Shown one piece after another: positions 1 through 8,700 of a stretch of DNA of 64,000 nt. This DNA is from Deltaproteobacteria bacterium (lineage in GTDB: Bacteria; Myxococcota_A; UBA9160; UBA4427). The notes under the pieces were generated by a model that worked only from the letters and a program-made list of their open reading frames with translations, was not told the DNA's origin and did not search any database. The stretch covers positions 1 to 64,000 of the forward strand of contig JAJDAN010000055.1 in assembly GCA_029261855.1 (NCBI GenBank), given 5' to 3'. The first letter of the stretch is position 1, and every line of letters starts with the position of its first letter. A program made the translations under genes and the position numbers.

Positions 1-13
1 GGGTTAGCGGGGT

Positions 14-144
14 TCGTTGCCGGGGGGCGGTGGGTGGGTTGGGCCGGCTCCTCCCGGGGGGGTGTTGTTTTCCCGGGGCGGGCATTTCTTCATGCCATCC
101 GTCGCCACCGGCCCTACCCACACTCCACCCCTCGTGATTCCGGT
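14..144. repeat. Hairpin repeat, copy 1
   Basis: First of three related non-coding elements in the window (the others are at 361-492 and 34785-34920). A left arm at 34-47 pairs with a right arm at 108-121 (13 of 14 positions), enclosing a roughly 60-base loop. The loop keeps the core CATGCCATCCGTCGCC, seen as CATGCCATACGTCGTC in the other copies. The right flank CCACCCCTCGTGATTCCGGT is nearly identical to that of copy 2. This is the most diverged copy. The function is unknown, and the orientation is undefined because the element is nearly palindromic. Confidence 0.75.
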
Positions 145-360
145 CCAGGTGCGTGCGGGTGCGCGGGTGTTCGTTGCTGTGATGGTGTCGAGCGGTGGGG
201 CGCGGTGGGCGCGGCGCGGAAGTCACGCACAGCCGCGACGCTTCAGTGGGTCCACGATGCACGACGGGTGTGTTGCTGGGTGAGTCTCGAGTCAGCAACG
301 GCCAGCGAGCCATGGAGCGCCGGGCCCACCTCGCTCCGGCGCGGGATCGTGGGACGGGGT
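145..360. other. Non-coding spacer between two hairpin repeats
   Basis: No convincing gene lies here. The short open frames that cross it have no recognisable protein content or ribosome-binding site and overlap the flanking repeats. GC-rich G-runs dominate. Apart from the flanking repeats I see no terminator or promoter that I could defend. Confidence 0.5.
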
Positions 361-492
361 TCTTGCCAGGGGGCGGGGTGTGGGTAGGGCCTGCTCCTCC
401 CTGGGCGGTCGTGCTTTCCCTCTGCCGGCTCTTCGTCATGCCATACGTCGTCACAGGCCCTACCCGCACCCCACCCCTCGTGACTCCGGTGC
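361..492. repeat. Hairpin repeat, copy 2
   Basis: The left arm 371-393 pairs with the right arm 454-476 over 23 positions, with only two non-Watson-Crick positions (one wobble-compatible in each orientation). The 60-base loop (394-453) is about 90% identical to the loop of copy 3, which is 34 kb away. The arm sequences differ between copies but stay complementary, so the fold rather than the arm sequence is conserved. The element lies about 60 bases beyond the stop of the leftward acoC-like gene, where it could also act as a transcript end. Confidence 0.85.
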
Positions 493-552
493 ATGCTGGC
501 GAACGCGAGCGCTCGTCTCCGCGAGGGGATTACCTTGGAAAAGTGCTTGTTT

Positions 553-1869
553 CTAGTGGGTTTGGAAGTGGGTCTTGAGGTGTTGGGTGAGGAGCGGCGT
601 GGCGGCGTCGATGGCGAGGGCGTGACCGCAGCCCGGCAGGGTCTCGCAGCGGGCATTGGGGATGACGGCCGCCAGGCGTTCGGCTTCCGGGGTCAGCAGG
701 TCGTCGGCGGCGGCCAGCACCAGGGTCGGCGCCTCGATCTTCTGGAGGGCGTCGGTGCGGGTTCCCGACCAGGCCCGCATACCCGCCGCGGTTCGCGCGA
801 GGGTGGTCGCCGGGATGCGCTTCAGCGATTGCGCGAGACCGCGCAGGGTCTGCTCGCGGCTCTTGTCGTCGGCGAGGAGTGCGTCGCCGAAGAGCCACGG
901 CGCCAGGAAGGCTGCGACGGTCTCGGGCGTCGCGTCGCTGGCGATGCGAACCCACGCATCGGCGACGGACAAGAGACGCGGCGTTGCGGTCGTGAACGGC
1001 GTGATCAAGGTCAGCGATCGCACCCGGTCGGGGTGGGTGAGCGCCAGCTCGAGCGCGGCGGCGGCACCGAGACTCGCGCCGACCACGTGCGCGGGCTCAG
1101 AACCCGCGAGCACCGCGGCGACGTCCTCCGCCGTGCGCGCGACGGGGTAGACCTCGTCCGCCGGTGCGTCGGAAGCGCCGACGCCGCGGGGATTGATGCC
1201 GATCACCTCGAAGTCGGAAGACAAGGCCGGCGTCAGCAACGCAAAGGACGAGACGTCGCTCCCGAAGCCGGGCAGCAGGACCACCGGGTCGCCCTCGCCT
1301 TCTCGCAACACCTCGAGACCGACACCCGGTGCGACCTCGACCAGTCTCTCCCGGGCCGTTGCTGTGGTCTCGACGTCCTGCTTCGTGACGCGCCCCCCCG
1401 GTCCGGTACCCGTGATGGACTCGACGTCGACACCGAGCTTCTTGGCGAGCGCGCGCGCTGCCGGAGCAACGGCCTTGCGCGCGCCGCCCGCGGATCGCCC
1501 CGAAACCGAAACCGAAGCCGCGGCCGCGGCCGCGGACGCACCGGACGGCGCTGTTTCTTCTTCGGCGACCGGCCCGTCCGGCAGCACGTATGCGCGCTGG
1601 AATGCGTCCGGGTCGAACTCTTCGTCCTCTTCGGCGGTGACGGCCGCCAACAAGGTGCCGCACGCGACGGTTTCGCCGGCCTCGACGAAGGCGTGGCGGA
1701 AGACGCCCGCGACCGTTGCCTCGATCTCCGACTCGGCCTTCTCGGTCTCGATCACGAGGACGATCTCACCCTTCTCGACGCGCTGGCCCAGAGGCACCGG
1801 CCATTCGACGACAGTGCCCTCTTCCATGGTCATGCCGAGCCGCGGCATGGCGATCGCGGTTGCGCTCAC
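553..1869 (-). CDS. acoC: AcoC-like E2: lipoyl domain, E3-binding domain and alpha/beta hydrolase
   Basis: A 438-residue third subunit of a 2-oxo-acid or acetoin dehydrogenase complex. Residues 1-80 form a biotinyl/lipoyl domain with the lipoylation lysine K44 in IETEKAES. An Ala-rich linker follows, and residues 130-166 form a peripheral-subunit (E3)-binding domain (PAARALAKKLGV, GTGPGGRVTKQDV). Residues about 180-438 are an alpha/beta hydrolase with nucleophile S266 (GASLG), an acid near D389/D390 and H416. No CoA acyltransferase core (HxxxDG) is present. AcoC of acetoin-cleaving systems has the same lipoyl plus hydrolase plan, as I recall without the E3-binding domain. It starts with GTG one base after the acoB-like stop. 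The substrate (acetoin or another hydroxyketone) is inferred. Confidence 0.85.
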   Translation of the reverse strand: MSATAIAMPRLGMTMEEGTVVEWPVPLGQRVEKGEIVLVIETEKAESEIEATVAGVFRHAFVEAGETVACGTLLAAVTAEEDEEFDPDAFQRAYVLPDGPVAEEETAPSGASAAAAAASVSVSGRSAGGARKAVAPAARALAKKLGVDVESITGTGPGGRVTKQDVETTATARERLVEVAPGVGLEVLREGEGDPVVLLPGFGSDVSSFALLTPALSSDFEVIGINPRGVGASDAPADEVYPVARTAEDVAAVLAGSEPAHVVGASLGAAAALELALTHPDRVRSLTLITPFTTATPRLLSVADAWVRIASDATPETVAAFLAPWLFGDALLADDKSREQTLRGLAQSLKRIPATTLARTAAGMRAWSGTRTDALQKIEAPTLVLAAADDLLTPEAERLAAVIPNARCETLPGCGHALAIDAATPLLTQHLKTHFQTH

Positions 1870-1870
1870 G

Positions 1871-2875
1871 TCAGCCCTGGGATCGCACCGCTTCGATCAC
1901 GCGGGCTGCCGTCGGCAGGTAGGCCTGCTCGAGGGGACGAGAGAAGGGAACGGGGCTGTGCGGCGCCGTAACGCGGCGCACAGGGGTCTGAAGGGAATCG
2001 AAGCCCTGGTCGACGCACAGGGCGGCGACGTCGCTGGCCACCGACGAGCGTGGCGTGCTCTCGTCGACGATCACGACGCGACCGGTCTTGGCCAGGGTCG
2101 TCAGGATCGCCTCTTCATCGAGCGGGGAGAGTGAACGCAGATCGAGGACATCGGCGTCGATGCCCTCGTCGGCGAGCTGCTTGGCGGCCTTCAGGCAGAT
2201 CGGCACCGTCCCCCCGAAGCCGATCAACGACACGTCGCTGCCCTCGCGCACCAGGTTCGCCTTGCCGATGGGCACCTCGTAATCGCCTTCGGGCACCTCG
2301 CCGGTGGCCCCGAGCACGAGCTTGGCCTCGCAGAAGATGACGGGGTTGTCGTCCCGAATGGCCGCGAGCAGCAGGCCCTTGGCGTCCGCCGGGTTCGACG
2401 GGATGACCGTCTTGAGCCCCGGGATGCCAGCAGTCATCCAGTAGAGCGACTGGCTGTGTTGCGCGGCAGCCTGCATCCCCGCGCCCGTCACGGTTCGTAC
2501 GGTCAGCGGAATGCGCGCCTTGCCGCCGAGCATGTAGCGAAGCTTCGCGGCCTGGTTCAGCAGCGGGTCGAGACAGGTCCCGAGGAAGTCGATGAACATC
2601 AGCTCGACCACGGGCCGCATGCCCGTCATGGCTGCGCCCACTGCCGTGCCCACGATGCCCATCTCGCTGATGGGCGTGTCGAGCACGCGGTCCGGAAACG
2701 ACTTGACCAGACCGCGCGTCGTCCCGAGCACGCCGCCCATCTCATCGATGCCGTCGCCCTCGCGGAGACCACCCCCCGCCACGTCCTCGCCCATCAGGAT
2801 CACATCCGGGTCGGTCTCCATCGCGATGTGGAGGGCTTCGTTCACCGCGAGCCCGAGACTCAGCTTGCGACTCAT
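1871..2875 (-). CDS. acoB: Acetoin/2-oxo-acid dehydrogenase E1 beta subunit
   Basis: A 334-residue transketolase-like beta subunit. The N-terminus (NEALHIAMETDPDVILMGED) is the pyrimidine-binding half typical of AcoB, PdhB and BkdB proteins. The C-terminal transketolase domain contains VDESTPRSS and ends with PVPFSRPLEQAYLP, the usual E1-beta ending. With the alpha subunit it should form the thiamine-diphosphate heterotetramer that passes an acyl unit to the lipoyl arm of the next gene. Its ATG (2873-2875) overlaps the alpha stop TGA by one base, so translation is probably coupled. No lipoamide dehydrogenase gene is adjacent, so E3 must come from elsewhere. Confidence 0.9.
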   Translation of the reverse strand: MSRKLSLGLAVNEALHIAMETDPDVILMGEDVAGGGLREGDGIDEMGGVLGTTRGLVKSFPDRVLDTPISEMGIVGTAVGAAMTGMRPVVELMFIDFLGTCLDPLLNQAAKLRYMLGGKARIPLTVRTVTGAGMQAAAQHSQSLYWMTAGIPGLKTVIPSNPADAKGLLLAAIRDDNPVIFCEAKLVLGATGEVPEGDYEVPIGKANLVREGSDVSLIGFGGTVPICLKAAKQLADEGIDADVLDLRSLSPLDEEAILTTLAKTGRVVIVDESTPRSSVASDVAALCVDQGFDSLQTPVRRVTAPHSPVPFSRPLEQAYLPTAARVIEAVRSQG

Positions 2876-3855
2876 CAGGCGCCCTCCCCGGCCGTGCAAT
2901 AGACGTCGGTGGTGATTTCCTCGAGGCCCGGGAACGGTGCCGCTTCGGCGGCCTCGACTGCGGCCGTCAGTTCTTCCTGTACCTCGAGATCGATGCGACG
3001 CAGGTCGTCGACGTCCACCAGGCTCGCCTCGAGGACGTGTTCCTCGAAGTTGTCGAGCGGGTCGCGATTCTGGATCCAGTCCTCCGCCTCTTCCTTCGAG
3101 CGGTACACGAGAGGATCCCCGACGAAGTGGCCCGCGAAGCGATAGGTCTTGCATTCGAGCAGGACCGGCCCCTGACCACTGCGACAGTGCTCCAGCGCCT
3201 CGCCCGTCTTCTCGTAGACGTCGAAGAAGTCCATGCCGTCGGCGATCAGGCTCTTCATCGCATAGGAGGTGGCGCGCACGGCGATGTCCTTCACCGGCAC
3301 GACGAACTCGGTGGGCGTGAACTCGCCGAAGCCGTTGTTCTCGACGACATACAGAGCGGGGAGCTTCCAGTTGGCCGCCATGTTGAGCGATTCGTGGAAG
3401 GCGCCCTGGTTGCTCGCGCCATCGCCAAAGAACGCCACGGACACACCGCCCGTCTTCTTGAGCTTCGCCGTCAGCGCGGCGCCGGTCGCAAGCGGAATTC
3501 CCGCGCCCACGATGCCGTTGGCGCCGAGCATGCCCTTGTCGACGTCCGCGATGTGCATCGAACCGCCCTTGCCCTTCGAGCAACCCGTCGCGCGACCGAA
3601 CAACTCGGCCATCATCGCCGACACGTCGACACCCTTGGCGATGCAGTGCCCATGACCGCGGTGGGTCGAGGCGACTGTGTCGACCTGCCCCAGGTGCGTG
3701 CAGACACCGACCGCGACCGCTTCTTCACCGGCGTACAGATGCATGAAGCCACCCATCTTCCCCGCCGTCACGAGGTCGCCGAGCTTCTCTTCGAAGGCCC
3801 GGATCATCCGCATCTTTCGGTAGGCTTCGAGCAGCTGCTCTCGAGTCAGGTCCAT
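2875..3855 (-). CDS. acoA: Acetoin/2-oxo-acid dehydrogenase E1 alpha subunit
   Basis: A 326-residue thiamine-diphosphate-binding subunit. The ThDP motif begins at GDGASNQGAFHESLN and ends at VVENNGFGE, the classical GDG...NN spacing. The region around STHRGHGH and KGKGGSMH is conserved in AcoA and PdhA. It is the first gene of a three-gene leftward operon (alpha, beta, hydrolase-type E2). The short length and the AcoC-type partner favour acetoin or a related ketone over pyruvate, but sequence alone does not settle the substrate. The 62-base gap to the divergent monooxygenase at 3918 probably holds both promoters. Confidence 0.88.
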   Translation of the reverse strand: MDLTREQLLEAYRKMRMIRAFEEKLGDLVTAGKMGGFMHLYAGEEAVAVGVCTHLGQVDTVASTHRGHGHCIAKGVDVSAMMAELFGRATGCSKGKGGSMHIADVDKGMLGANGIVGAGIPLATGAALTAKLKKTGGVSVAFFGDGASNQGAFHESLNMAANWKLPALYVVENNGFGEFTPTEFVVPVKDIAVRATSYAMKSLIADGMDFFDVYEKTGEALEHCRSGQGPVLLECKTYRFAGHFVGDPLVYRSKEEAEDWIQNRDPLDNFEEHVLEASLVDVDDLRRIDLEVQEELTAAVEAAEAAPFPGLEEITTDVYCTAGEGA

Positions 3856-3917
3856 GGGCTTCCTTCCGCTCTAGTGACCGGGGCGGAGAGCTAGACTACC
3901 ACGCCAGGAGCTTCCCT

Positions 3918-5414
3918 ATGAGCGAACCGGGCCTGCCGAAGCCGACACAGAATCAGCGCGAATTTCCGATCGCCATCATTGGTGCGGGCTTCGCGGGAAT
4001 CGGCACCGCCATCCAGCTGCGCAAGTCCGGCATCAACTCGTTCACCATCTTCGAACGAGCCGACGAGATCGGAGGCACCTGGCGGGACAACACGTACCCG
4101 GGCTGTGCCTGCGACGTCCCCTCCCACGTCTACTCGTTCTCCTTCGAGCCGAACCCGAACTGGAGCCGCGCCTTCGCCGAGGCCGGGGAGATCCAGGCCT
4201 ATCTGATGGGCCTCGTCGACAAGTGGAAGCTGCGACCCCATCTGCGACTGAACACCGAGATCGTCGAAGCCCGCTTCGACGAGGACGCCGGCACCTGGGC
4301 GCTGACCACCGACGACGACGCAGTCTTCCGCGCGCGCGTCGTGGTTTCCGGGGTCGGCGGCCTGGTCGATCCGGCGTTGCCGGACATCAAGGGCATCCAC
4401 AGCTTCGGAGGCGAGCTGTTTCACACAGCACGCTGGAATCACGATTTCGACATCACGGGCAAGCGGGTCGGCGTCATCGGGACGGGCGCCAGCGCCGTGC
4501 AGGTGGTGCCGAGCATCGCACCCCAGGTCGAGCAGCTCAGTGTCTTCCAGCGCAGCGCCGCCTGGGTGATGCCCAAGCGCGACCACCGCTACTCGGAAGA
4601 CACGAAGCAACGGCTGGCGCGCTTCCCCGTGCTGCTCCGCCTGAGCCGCCTGGCGAAGTACTGGCTGAGCGAATTGATGGGGCCGATGGTCTTTCTCGAC
4701 GCGCCACGCCTGTCGGGTCTCGCGCAGAAGATGTCCCTTGCCCATCTGCGCGCATCCGTCGACGACCCGGCGCTGCGCGAGAAGCTGACACCCGACTTCC
4801 AGTTCGGCTGCAAGCGCATCCTGATTTCCGACGACTACTGGGCCAGCTTCGAACGGGACAACGTCGATCTCGTCACCGAGCCCATCGAAGAGATCATGCC
4901 CGAGGGCGTTCTGACCCGCGACGGCACCCTGCACGAGCTGGACGCGCTCGTGTTGGCAACGGGCTTCGCGCTCGGCCTCGCGAACGCACCGTTCCCCATC
5001 TTCGGCCTCGGCGGCCGGTCCCTGGACGACAGCTGGCAGGAAGGCGCGGTCGCCTACAAGGGAATGAGCGTCGCCGGCTTCCCGAACTGGTTCATCCTGA
5101 TGGGCCCGAACACGGGGCCCGGCCATACGTCGGTGCTCGTCTTCACCGAGGCGCAGATCCAGCACGTGATGCAGGCCATCCGCAAGATCCGCCGGGACGG
5201 CCTCAAGTATGTCAGCGTCCAGCAGCAAGCCCAGGACGACTACAACGAGAAGATCCAGAAGCGCATGAAGTACATGGTGTGGAGCTCCGGCTGCCACAGC
5301 TGGTACCTGTCCGACGACGGCTCGAACCATTCGCTGTACCCGGGCTTCGCGGCAGAGTACGTGGCACGTGCCCAGCGCTTCAATCCTGCGGACTACGACC
5401 GGGTGAGGAGCTGA
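3918..5414 (+). CDS. Baeyer-Villiger-type flavin monooxygenase
   Basis: A 498-residue NAD(P)H- and FAD-dependent monooxygenase. The FAD Rossmann motif GAGFAG is at residues 22-27 and the NADPH motif GTGASA at 188-193. Between them lies the Baeyer-Villiger fingerprint F-x-G-x3-H-x3-W (FGGELFHTARW, residues 163-173). The motif GGTWRDNTYPGCACDVPSH is also characteristic. Such enzymes insert oxygen next to a ketone to give an ester or lactone. Its divergent placement next to a ketone-processing dehydrogenase operon and its translational overlap with a cupin gene suggest a ketone substrate, which is inference. Confidence 0.9.
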   Translation: MSEPGLPKPTQNQREFPIAIIGAGFAGIGTAIQLRKSGINSFTIFERADEIGGTWRDNTYPGCACDVPSHVYSFSFEPNPNWSRAFAEAGEIQAYLMGLVDKWKLRPHLRLNTEIVEARFDEDAGTWALTTDDDAVFRARVVVSGVGGLVDPALPDIKGIHSFGGELFHTARWNHDFDITGKRVGVIGTGASAVQVVPSIAPQVEQLSVFQRSAAWVMPKRDHRYSEDTKQRLARFPVLLRLSRLAKYWLSELMGPMVFLDAPRLSGLAQKMSLAHLRASVDDPALREKLTPDFQFGCKRILISDDYWASFERDNVDLVTEPIEEIMPEGVLTRDGTLHELDALVLATGFALGLANAPFPIFGLGGRSLDDSWQEGAVAYKGMSVAGFPNWFILMGPNTGPGHTSVLVFTEAQIQHVMQAIRKIRRDGLKYVSVQQQAQDDYNEKIQKRMKYMVWSSGCHSWYLSDDGSNHSLYPGFAAEYVARAQRFNPADYDRVRS

Positions 5415-5755
5415 TGTCCAAGACCACGTGGCGAACCTTCTCGTTGCCCCAGGAAATCGAGACCCAGCAGAGTTCGGGGTCGCCCTATCGCGAGTTCCTA
5501 CGGGTCTCGACCCTCAGCACCGGTGTCTATTCCCTGCCCGCGGGTGCCAACGACCTGCAGGCGCCGCACGACGAAGACGAGCTCTACTACGTCGTGTCCG
5601 GGAAGGCCCGGGTGCGCATCGAAGACGAGGAGAAGACCGTCGGCCCGGGCTCGATCCTGTACGTCCCCGCCAGCGCCGAGCATTCGTTCTGCGAGATCGA
5701 GGAAGACCTCACCCTGCTCGTCTTCTTCGCGTCCGGCGGCCCGGACAGCGAATAG
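5414..5755 (+). CDS. Small cupin-domain protein
   Basis: A 113-residue single cupin. The first cupin motif is represented by APHDEDELYYVVSGKARV and the second by PGSILYVPASAEHSF, supplying likely metal-ligand histidines and a glutamate. The start codon overlaps the monooxygenase stop (TGATG at 5412-5416), so the two are translationally coupled. It could be a metal-dependent isomerase, hydrolase or dioxygenase acting on the monooxygenase product, or simply a binding protein. Nothing in the sequence distinguishes these. Confidence 0.85.
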   Translation: MSKTTWRTFSLPQEIETQQSSGSPYREFLRVSTLSTGVYSLPAGANDLQAPHDEDELYYVVSGKARVRIEDEEKTVGPGSILYVPASAEHSFCEIEEDLTLLVFFASGGPDSE

Positions 5756-5772
5756 GGTCCGCCCGCTCGCGC

Positions 5773-8700
5773 TCAGCCGACGTTGCCGCTCCCGGGAGCG
5801 CCCCCGGCCATGCGCAGCGAGCCGAGGATCCGGATCACGGTGGGGAAGCCGGCCACGACGGCGGGAATCGCCGCCAAGGTCGCGTCCACCGTGCCGCGTC
5901 CGGCATAGACCGCGTAGGCGAGGACGAGCAGGAAGATCGCCGCGAGAGGGATGCGCACGAGATTCCAGTGTCCGCCGGCGGCACTGCGTTCCCAGTCCTG
6001 GAGACGGGCGGGCAGCTCGACACGGGTCGCGAAGAGAGCGAAGGATCGGCTGACCAGGCGGAAGGTGCCATCACGACAGATCAGTCCACGCCGCATCAAT
6101 CGCTCGATCATCGCCGAGTTGCGCGGGTTCAGGAGATTCCCCTCGGCGAGCTGGACGATCGCAAGCCGATCCTCAGCAGGAAGTAGCGCCCAGATGCGCC
6201 GGAAGAGCGGCTCTGCGCGTTCCGCGACCCAGTGCACGAGCTCGCGCTCGTCGATCTCGCCGCTGCGGAAGCGCGGGTCCGCCGCGATCTCGTCTCGCAG
6301 GTCCGCGAGCCACGGGGTCCAGTCACATTCCCGACGCAGCGCGGCGGAAAGGCTCGGGTGAGCTCCGGGATCGAGCGGGGGCGGATCCCAATCGATCCGG
6401 GTCGGGCGCAGGCCCGCGAGCACCTCGCCCCACCGCAAACGCTCGCGATCGAGCCGGCGCCGGGCGCCGTCGTCTCCCGGCGCGCCTTCCGCCGCGATCG
6501 TGCCGGGAACGAAGGTCGAGGTCCGGAGATAGTCGAGCGGATGCACGTCGCTGCACAGGACGACGCGTTGCTGGCCGTCGCGCTGGATCGCCTCGAGCCG
6601 TGCCAGTGCCGCTTCGCGGGACGCATCGTCGGGCAGACAAAGATGCAGGTCGGTGACGACCAGCAGCCGCTGATCACCCTGGGTGCTGGAGACCCAGGTC
6701 GACAGGGCGCCGGCGTCCACCCGCTCGACGGCGCGACCGGCGCGTTCCAGGCGTTCGCAAAGACCTCGCGCCCAGCCCGGCGGGGGGAAGAGCACCAATC
6801 GATCGCAGGCGCCAACCGCGGCGTCTGCCGGGGCGTTCTCCTGGTCGTCGCGCGGTGCGGTCAGTCGCTCGGCCCCCATGGCGTCCGGGATGCGCAGGCC
6901 GAGCACGCGGTTTCCGAGCAGCCAGAACAGCAGCACCGCGAGACCTGTCGTTCCGGCCACCCCGACGAGCACCAGCGCCCATTCGCCCGGCTCGCCCGGG
7001 ACCGGAATCGGAAGTCGCGCCGACACCATCCGGAAGCTTCCTTCGCCGTGCTGCTTGCGGTACTCGAGCTCGTCGGACGCCGCATCGCCAAAGAGTCCAG
7101 GCGTCTCCGTGTCCGCGACGGACGACCAGCACTCGCTGCGGTCGCCGGCTCCGGGGTCGAACAGCTGCCGCAGCTCGAGCGCCGTCTGGCTGACGCCGGG
7201 AAGCTGACGGGTCAGCCCGACGCTGAACGCGGCAGCGTAGGGCTCGGGATCCTCGGGGCAGCCTTCCGGCAGCACCTCGATCGCGCTGCAGATCCCTCCC
7301 GATCCGACTCCACCCCGCGCCGGGCCCGGTCCCTCACCGCTGCGAGGCGCCGCGAGGATGCCGGGCTGCACGTAGAGGCCGCGGCACGCTGCCCCCTCTT
7401 CCCGCACGACGACCAGAGCCGGGTCTTCCCGGAAGCGCTCCGGGGCGATGCGCTCGGCGTCAGCGCGCAGCCCCTCGTGCCGTTCGATGGCCGCTGCCAC
7501 CGCCGCGCGTTGTCCCAGTCGGGTAACGCGGTCGAGGGCGGCGCGCTGGACGTCCTTGAATACCGCGAGTGCGGGAAGCACGACGACGACGCCGAGCATG
7601 GCCAGCAACAACGCGAAGTACGCGATGCGATTTCCCGGCTGGTCCGAGCCTTCCTTCGCACGGGCGACCCGACGGCCGGCGTGGATGGCCAGCCCCGCCA
7701 CGACCAGCAGCACCCCGGCGCGCAGCAGGTCCACCTGGCTCCCGCCGACGACCTTGGCGATGACCACCCCTGCGCCAACGGCGCCGATCCCGAGACAGAT
7801 CCGGGCAGCGGTTCGTCCCCGACGCTCGACCCCGTTTCCCGCATACAAGGCCAGATAGACGGCACCCAATGCGGCCGGCGGCAACGTGAAGATCGGGATC
7901 AGCAGATCCGTGCCGCGCAGCCAAAGCACCGACAGGATGTCGAACAGACCGACCAGCACGACGAAGACCACCGCTCGCCGGTAGCGAGCGCGACGACGAT
8001 CCGTGGGCCACAGCCACGACCAGCGCGAGCCCGGCGTCAGCCAGGCGGCCAGCAGGGAGGCCGCGAGCAGCACGACCACGTAGATCCCGAGGTAGCTGCC
8101 GGCAGCCAGGAGCATCTCGAAGCGGAGCACGTCGTAGATGCCGGTGCGCTGGAAGACGACCAGCGTCCACGGGAGACCGCGCAGCGGGTGGACCCGGAAG
8201 CGGTGGGCTCCTTCGGTCCGGTAGCGACCCTCGAGGGTGCGGGTACGACGCTGCCCGACGAGGTTCGTGAGACGCGGGTCGGGGCCCGTTTCTGCGACGA
8301 AGTTCTCGACCAGGCTCCGGCTGTCGCTGGAATGGAAGGGCACCTCACCCGTCTCGTCGTCGATGATCGCAAAGCCGAAGCCGGGTGGCAGGACCACGGA
8401 CGTCAGGGACGCAAAGCGTCGGGTGAGCGCGACGGCGGCGGCCCCGTTGCAAACCGTACCCACGAGGCCCTCTGGGTCCGAGGCCGGCGCCGATACCGCG
8501 CTCAGGCGCCAGCCATGGTCGTAGGTCTTGATGCGCTGCAGGAAGAAGCGTTGCTCCGGCTCGGGCCCGAGCCGCCAGGTCCGGCCGTCGCGAGCCCGTT
8601 GGAAATACTCACGGCTCGCGACGCGAATCGTGCTGACCTCGCCGCTGCGGTAGTTGGCCTGCTCACCCATCTGCACGCCGCGCTCGTCGAGCACGAACGC

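Noticed and set aside
438-520. Short peptide MPYVVTGPTRTPP and similar ones encoded in the three hairpin-repeat loops
   Set aside because: The similarity follows from the conserved loop DNA; copy 3 diverges at protein level, there is no ribosome-binding site, and arm changes follow base pairing rather than codon constraints.
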